64,000 bases of DNA from Streptomyces nymphaeiformis (lineage in GTDB: Bacteria > Actinomycetota > Actinomycetes > Streptomycetales > Streptomycetaceae), in assembly GCF_014203895.1 (NCBI RefSeq), contig NZ_JACHJY010000003.1, positions 310,001 through 374,000 on the forward strand, in the 5' to 3' direction. The notes under the pieces are model-generated. The model did not search any database. It worked only from the letters and a program-made list of their open reading frames with translations, and had not been told where the DNA came from. Below are positions 59,706 through 64,000 of this stretch, piece after piece. The translations under genes and the position numbers were made by a program. Position 1 is the first letter of the stretch. Every line of letters starts with the position of its first letter.

Positions 59706-59831
59706 CACGGGCCAACAGTCATGATCACCATGGGACGGTGGCTCAGCCTCGGTGTCGATGGTGAGACCCGAGACTCATTCCGCCCTCTCGGGACCGAGGA
59801 TGGTGGGCGCGAGCGCTGGACCTCTCTCCGC

Positions 59832-60353
59832 CTACGGGAGTGGCTCGTCTGTCGCGCCGGCCATGACGAGACCGGCACTGACGGCTTGCTGGTCGTTGAT
59901 TCCGATGCGCTGGAGAAGGGCCCACTGGTCGAGCTGGGCGCACGCCCAGCTGGGGTCGTATGCCGCAGTGGGCAGTTGCGGGATGCGCTTGCGCCCCGTC
60001 TCGTCCAGTCGATACGGCTTCTCGAAGGCGCCCTTCCACGCCTGGAGACCAGGCGAGTATCGCTCTTCCGCCTCGTCCGCGCTGATCCCCAGGTAGGTCG
60101 CGATCTGGCCCCAGGAGGCGCCGCGTTCGACTTCATAGACGACAGCCGAAAGCAGGGCTTGTTCGGCCAGTTCAACCAGCTGTCGGGCCTGACTGGCGCG
60201 ACCGGCGAGTCCGGTCTCGGCATCGTGGCGGGTGCCCACGAGCCCAGCGGCGCTGTCCGCCACGTCTCGCGCATGGTCGGAGAGGACGAGCCGGGCCAGT
60301 CCCTGTCGGGAGTAGGCGGCTCGGTCGTCGTCGTAGGGAGTCGGCTCGCTCAT
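59832..60353 (-). CDS. Unknown protein with HTH-like segment
   Basis: A 173-residue protein of unknown function. A possible helix-turn-helix reads EVERGASWGQIATYLGISAD, preceded by a long helix (ASQARQLVELAEQALLSAVV); the C-terminal half is acidic and helical (AAYDPSWACAQLDQWALLQR). ATG 60353 marks the start of the clear protein (MSEPTPYDDDRAAYSRQGLA), with only a weak ribosome site. It follows the recombinase trio in the same direction, 70 bases after it, and may be regulated with it. Confidence 0.6.
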   Translation of the reverse strand: MSEPTPYDDDRAAYSRQGLARLVLSDHARDVADSAAGLVGTRHDAETGLAGRASQARQLVELAEQALLSAVVYEVERGASWGQIATYLGISADEAEERYSPGLQAWKGAFEKPYRLDETGRKRIPQLPTAAYDPSWACAQLDQWALLQRIGINDQQAVSAGLVMAGATDEPLP

Positions 60354-60422
60354 GAGGGACAGCGTTCCACGGACACACGCTCTGGAAGTACCGGGTATTC
60401 CCGGCAAGTGCTTGCTGGCAGC

Positions 60423-62930
60423 TCACCGGCGGCTGACTTCTGCGGCGTAGTCGGCGCCGAAGCCCTGGCTTTCGCGGGTCCAGTTGTCTCCAGTGGACTG
60501 GTGGAAGCCGAGCAGTCGGCTGATGACGACGGCGGGCAGTTCCGAGGCGATGTCCATCAGCGACGCGTGGCGTGCGAGCTGCGGCGGGACGCCGATCGCC
60601 TTCAGGCGTCGGCCGAGGGTGTGCGGGTCGATCGGCTGTCCGGGATAGATGCTCTGGAACAGCCACTTGGGTTCCTTGAGCGGGACTGTGGCCGCGCGGC
60701 CGTTCCGTCGTTCGACGAGCTGGCGGATCAGGTCGTCCAGGGGCGCGGGGATCTCGGCGGGGACGCGCCCGAGGTTCAGAGCGAGTGTGTCGCCGCGGTC
60801 GACGATGTGCTCGGTGGTGAGGCGGCTGATGCGGCCAACGGGCTGGGCGAACAGCAGCAGGAGCAGGCCGGCGGCCCGGTCGGCGACCTGAAGTTGCTCG
60901 TCGTGGACGAGGTGGCGGACCAGGGCCCAGCGTTGATCCTTGCCGATGGTGCGCGCGGCGAAGTAGGTGCTGATGACCGGTGCGGTCAGTGGTCGGCTGT
61001 GGCCGCGCCTGCTGGTCCAGAGCAAGAATCCGCGGACCGTGGCGCGGGTGGTGGGGCCGTCGCTGAGCCAGGCGTCCATCTGGTCCTGGGTGCAGGTGGC
61101 CAGGGTGGTGCCGCCGTCGTGGAGCCATTCCAGCAGGCGGGCCACGTTGCGGATCTCGATCCGGACTGTCTCGGCCCGGCCGTGGGTGACCAGCTGTCCG
61201 GCGGGCAGGCGGCGGAGTCTGCGCAGGGGGTGCCAGTTCGTGTAGTTGCGCAGGATCCTGCGCTCCTCGGCGGACGAGACGCGGGCGATGGTCTTGGCCA
61301 ACCAGCGTTCCAGTCGGGCTAGTTGCTCGTCCCGGTCGGGCAGGGCTCCTGCGGCGACCAGCGCGGCCCGCAGATATTCGATAGTCGGCGCGGTGGCGAA
61401 GCGGTCGAGGACCTCGTGGGTGAGCGGCCCACGCTCGGTCGCCAGGGTCTGGAGGACGGCTCTGCGGGCGGGGACCTTGTGGATCCAGTGCAAGACGGTG
61501 CGGGGCGGCGGCTTCAGCAGGGCCTGGAAGACGGGTTCCAGTTCCGTGCGCATGAGGCCGCCTGGCGGGCTGAGCAGTTGGCGCAGGTCAGCGGCGCGTG
61601 CGCAGGCAGCGCACCGTCCGTGCCGGTGGAGCCGTTCGACGGACCCGCACTGGGTGCAGGGACGGTGGGCGGCGGGATGCTTGGCCCAGCAGGTCTGGCA
61701 CAGGGGCTCGCCTTCGGGGGTCCGGCCGCTGGTGCGGAAGATCCCGCCGCAGCCGGCGCAGGGTTTGGGCTTGTTGCCGCAGTTGCTGCACAGCGGCTCG
61801 CCGGTGGCGGTGCGGTTGTTGACGCGCCGGTGCTTGCCGCAGGCGGCGCACACGGCCTCCGCACGTTCCTTGGCGCTGCAGGGCAGGCACTTGGGGGCGT
61901 CGGTGGCGGCGAAGTAGCAGGGTCCGCGTTCACCGCAGGTCGCGCAGAGGGCGGTGGGGATCTCTCGGCAGGCGGCGCAGATTCCGCCGTCGTCGGTGCG
62001 CGAATTCCTCAGGCGCATCTCGCCGCAGACGCTGCACGGTCTGTGGTTGAAGGGGTCGTGCTGGCGGCAGGTGCCGCACAGGGGCTGGCCGTCGAACCTG
62101 CGGCCGCCGATCGGTCGCGCGCGACCACAGGCCGCGCAGGTGGCGATCTTGGTGTCGCTCCAGCACGGCCCGCAGCAGCGCAGTCCGTCACGACGCTGTT
62201 TGAGGTCGGTGGTGCGCTGGCAGAACGGACACAAGGGGACGACTACGCCGCGGGCGCCGCGGGCGATCAGTGCCTGGGCCAGGGCGGAGATCTTGGGCGG
62301 GCCTTCAGCGCCGCGTCCGGTCAGCAGGTCGGGGGTGCCTTCCAGCGCCCACAGCAGCCGGAGCTGGCCAGGGCGGGTGGGTTCGATCGAGCGGATGGCC
62401 TGCTGTGCGGTCGCGGGCGAGACGCCGAAGGGGCGCGCGGCGATCAGCTTGGCCAGTTCCTCGGCCGGGTCTGTGGCGCCCCAGGGCGGATGGGCCCGGC
62501 AGCGGGGCCGGCCGGCGCGGTCGCGTCCGGCGAGGGTGGTGCTTCCGCAGATCACACAGGGGTTGGCGCGCGCAACGCGGCGGTTGCTGCAGGCGCCGCA
62601 GATGCGTGCACCGTCTCCGAGACCGGTCAGCGGACGCTCGCGCCCGCAGTCGCCGCAGCGGGGCAGCACCAGTTGTTCGGCGCCGGCCTCGCGCAGCGCC
62701 CGGACGAGCCGTTCGATCGCGCGTGGTCCGTCGGGACGACCGGACGTCAGCAGGTCTCCCCTGGCCTGGAGGACCTCGGCGAGCGTCCGCAGCTGGGGTC
62801 GCTGGCGGAAGACTGTCTGGAGCACGGCGACGACGTCGATCCGCTCGCACGCGGGGTCGGCCGACCGGACGATCTCGCTGATCACGGCCTCGGGCTCCGT
62901 AGCGGAGCGCGGCAGCTCAGGGTCGGGCAT
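60423..62930 (-). CDS. Nine-zinc-ribbon protein fused to a degenerate tyrosine-recombinase domain
   Basis: An 835-residue protein. After ~90 N-terminal residues come nine successive cysteine clusters of CxxC...CxxC type (for example RCGDCGRERPLTG with CGAC, AACGKHRRVNNRTATGEPLC, AGCGGIFRTSGRTPEGEPLC), one ending CxxH, spanning to about residue 450. The last ~300 residues resemble a phage integrase: a core-binding region (TIGKDQRWALVRHLVHDEQL), Arg in QPVGRISRLTTEHIVD, the box II-like QLARHASLMDIASELP and LLGFHQSTGDNWTRES. The position of the nucleophilic Tyr holds Trp, so it is probably catalytically dead. It lies nine bases after the XRE gene and downstream of an intact integrase, so it may act as a DNA-bridging subunit for that enzyme. 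Confidence 0.78.
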   Translation of the reverse strand: MPDPELPRSATEPEAVISEIVRSADPACERIDVVAVLQTVFRQRPQLRTLAEVLQARGDLLTSGRPDGPRAIERLVRALREAGAEQLVLPRCGDCGRERPLTGLGDGARICGACSNRRVARANPCVICGSTTLAGRDRAGRPRCRAHPPWGATDPAEELAKLIAARPFGVSPATAQQAIRSIEPTRPGQLRLLWALEGTPDLLTGRGAEGPPKISALAQALIARGARGVVVPLCPFCQRTTDLKQRRDGLRCCGPCWSDTKIATCAACGRARPIGGRRFDGQPLCGTCRQHDPFNHRPCSVCGEMRLRNSRTDDGGICAACREIPTALCATCGERGPCYFAATDAPKCLPCSAKERAEAVCAACGKHRRVNNRTATGEPLCSNCGNKPKPCAGCGGIFRTSGRTPEGEPLCQTCWAKHPAAHRPCTQCGSVERLHRHGRCAACARAADLRQLLSPPGGLMRTELEPVFQALLKPPPRTVLHWIHKVPARRAVLQTLATERGPLTHEVLDRFATAPTIEYLRAALVAAGALPDRDEQLARLERWLAKTIARVSSAEERRILRNYTNWHPLRRLRRLPAGQLVTHGRAETVRIEIRNVARLLEWLHDGGTTLATCTQDQMDAWLSDGPTTRATVRGFLLWTSRRGHSRPLTAPVISTYFAARTIGKDQRWALVRHLVHDEQLQVADRAAGLLLLLFAQPVGRISRLTTEHIVDRGDTLALNLGRVPAEIPAPLDDLIRQLVERRNGRAATVPLKEPKWLFQSIYPGQPIDPHTLGRRLKAIGVPPQLARHASLMDIASELPAVVISRLLGFHQSTGDNWTRESQGFGADYAAEVSRR

Positions 62931-62939
62931 GATCGGCGC

Positions 62940-63284
62940 CTACTCGGGCACGATCCGGGCCCTCTTGGGCCGCAAGTCGCCGAGCCCGGTGTCCTTCCCG
63001 GGCGCCAGTCCGCCGCCGGCTGCGGCGCTGTGACGGCGCCGCGAACCGGCCGCCGCGACGGGCTCGATGAGCTCGTCCATGGTGCAGCCCAGGATGTCGA
63101 GCAACGCCATGAGGGTCTTCAGGCTCAGCCGCTCGGGCCGTTCCACCACCAAGCGGTAGGTCTGGCTGGGCGACAGGTCGATGCCGCGTTCGGCCAACAG
63201 GGGGCGCAGGTCGGTGGTGGAGAACATGCCGCGGGTGGCCATCACCTCCCGCAGGTGCCAGCGGTAGTCCAGCTTCGGCGTCAC
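62940..63284 (-). CDS. XRE-family HTH regulator of the recombinase trio
   Basis: A 114-residue protein whose first ~75 residues form an XRE/Cro-type HTH (MFSTTDLRPLLAERGIDLSP, SQTYRLVVERPERLSLKT, LMALLDILGCTMDELIEP), with a basic, disordered tail. The GTG start has GGAG five bases upstream. It sits between the integrase (nine bases upstream) and the zinc-ribbon recombinase-like gene (nine bases downstream), a compact operon. It likely represses or directs the recombination module. Confidence 0.85.
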   Translation of the reverse strand: MTPKLDYRWHLREVMATRGMFSTTDLRPLLAERGIDLSPSQTYRLVVERPERLSLKTLMALLDILGCTMDELIEPVAAAGSRRRHSAAAGGGLAPGKDTGLGDLRPKRARIVPE

Positions 63285-63293
63285 GTCGTCTCC

Positions 63294-64000
63294 CTACTGT
63301 CCGCCCTGGAGAGCGCGGTCCAAGACCTTGCGCATCATCGTGTTCATGAAGTCCCCGCTCACACCGGTATAGAGCGCGGTCGTGGAGGCGTAGCGGTGGC
63401 CGACCTGCCGCTGGACGAAGGCCGGGTCCGCGCCGTCCTCGATCTGGTGGGTCACGTGGCTGTGCCGAAGGCAGTGCGGGACCAGGGCCTTGTCCAGACC
63501 CAACGCGTCACGGTAAGCCGCGAAACGATCCTCGATCTCGCGGGCCTGAAGGCGCCCGCCTCGCTCCGTCAGCCACAGCGCCGACTGTTCGGGGGCCGCC
63601 GCGTAGCGGGGCCGGGCGTTGATCACGTAGTCCTCGACCGCTTCCACCGCCCAGGGCATCACGCTGAGCGTCGTGCGCCGACGCGGCGGCGACCCCTTGG
63701 TCCGCTTGCCGTAACGCACGTGCAGCGAACCGAAGTTGCCCAGCTCCGGCGCCTTGGGGTTGCGGTAGAAGTCGGTGACGTCCAGCCGGGAGGTCTCGGT
63801 GCACCGCGTACCCCAGCCGTACATCAACTTGAACACGGTGGCGTCCCGGTAGGCCGCGAGCGCTCCCTTGCGCCCCAGCCGGATGGCCCGGTCGACCTGC
63901 TCGTCCGCGTGGTCGAGGAAAATCTGGATCTCCTGCCGCGTCATCGGCCGCCGCTGGGCGCCGCCTTCGTAGTCGACCAGGTGCGCGACGGTGTTCCACT
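63294..64000 (-). CDS. Tyrosine-family integrase/recombinase, 5' end outside window
   Basis: The C-terminal ~235 residues of a tyrosine recombinase; the frame stays open to the right edge (WNTVAHLVDYEGGAQRRPM precedes the first internal ATG at 63944), so the start lies outside. Catalytic residues are all visible: Arg in MYGWGTRCTETSRLDV, Lys in VRYGKRTKGSPPRRRTT, box II VPHCLRHSHVTHQ, and His/Tyr in VGHRYASTTALYTGVS. It is followed with nine-base gaps by the XRE and zinc-ribbon genes. This integrase-regulator-accessory order recalls Tn554-like and recombinase-in-trio elements, in which several recombinases act together. Confidence 0.88.
   Translation of the reverse strand, partial: WNTVAHLVDYEGGAQRRPMTRQEIQIFLDHADEQVDRAIRLGRKGALAAYRDATVFKLMYGWGTRCTETSRLDVTDFYRNPKAPELGNFGSLHVRYGKRTKGSPPRRRTTLSVMPWAVEAVEDYVINARPRYAAAPEQSALWLTERGGRLQAREIEDRFAAYRDALGLDKALVPHCLRHSHVTHQIEDGADPAFVQRQVGHRYASTTALYTGVSGDFMNTMMRKVLDRALQGGQ

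Noticed and set aside
1..64000. Search by eye for CRISPR arrays, rRNA genes and complete tRNA genes
   Set aside because: No regularly spaced repeats and no conserved RNA gene signatures were seen.

Overview
The window is high-GC actinomycete DNA, almost certainly from a Streptomyces. Codons end mostly in G or C, several genes appear to be leaderless, and it carries Streptomyces-type families: a CmlR1-like chloramphenicol exporter, SAV_2336-type proteins, an SCO6880-type conjugation protein and trypsin/trypco2 conflict genes. It reads as an accessory region (chromosome arm or large linear plasmid). Three integrase or recombinase modules, one intact insertion sequence (IS), two IS remnants and at least four anti-phage or conflict modules lie side by side. 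No rRNA, tRNA or CRISPR array was seen.

Layout. 1-2.4 kb: a MocR/PdxR regulator (cut by the window edge) facing a decayed carboxymuconolactone-decarboxylase gene, then an MFS exporter with an internal deletion and a PucR-regulator scrap. 2.46-3.83 kb: a chloramphenicol-type MFS exporter behind a possible leader peptide and hairpin. 4.0-5.45 kb: an eight-codon gene stub, a tyrosine integrase and an excisionase, which look like one end of an integrated element. 5.5-6.4 kb: an intact IS5-family element with a -1 frameshift signal and TAA target duplication. 6.4-9.26 kb: an AT-richer LRR-Roc-COR (Roco) gene. 9.5-10.34 kb: a transposase fragment and a small HTH gene. 10.4-17.6 kb: a pPIWI_RE operon (PD-(D/E)XK protein, DinG-like helicase, prokaryotic PIWI protein). 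18.0-36.7 kb: Ser/Thr kinase, SNF2 helicase, 1,767-residue adenine methylase, 2,243-residue DEAD/DUF1998 helicase and RelE-fold-UvrD fusion, combining DISARM and Druantia parts. It is followed by a convergent PD-(D/E)XK nuclease (36.8-37.85 kb). 37.9-38.3 kb: IS630 remnant. 38.6-45.8 kb: trypco2 protein, trypsin/VMAP-like protease, MoxR AAA+ ATPase and a vWA-pseudokinase-Nudix fusion. 46.2-48.0 kb: a NucS-like/DUF5655 protein and an orphan beta-class adenine methylase. 48.5-58.5 kb: a conjugation operon (NlpC/P60 hydrolase, pilin-like protein, VirB8-, VirB6- and VirB4-like proteins, accessory genes). 58.6-59.7 kb: one cargo gene between imperfect direct repeats. 59.8-64 kb: a small HTH-like gene and a recombinase trio (integrase, XRE regulator, nine-zinc-ribbon recombinase-like protein).

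How the genes work together. The conjugation operon and recombinase modules explain mobility; most of the rest is cargo for defence against phages or plasmids. Within each defence module the genes overlap by 1-7 bases (ATGA, GTGA, TGATG), so the modules are translationally coupled units. Strong bidirectional hairpins at convergent junctions (5.25, 10.35, 36.75 and 47.2 kb) insulate modules from each other. Functions are inferred from motifs read by eye; no database search was possible.
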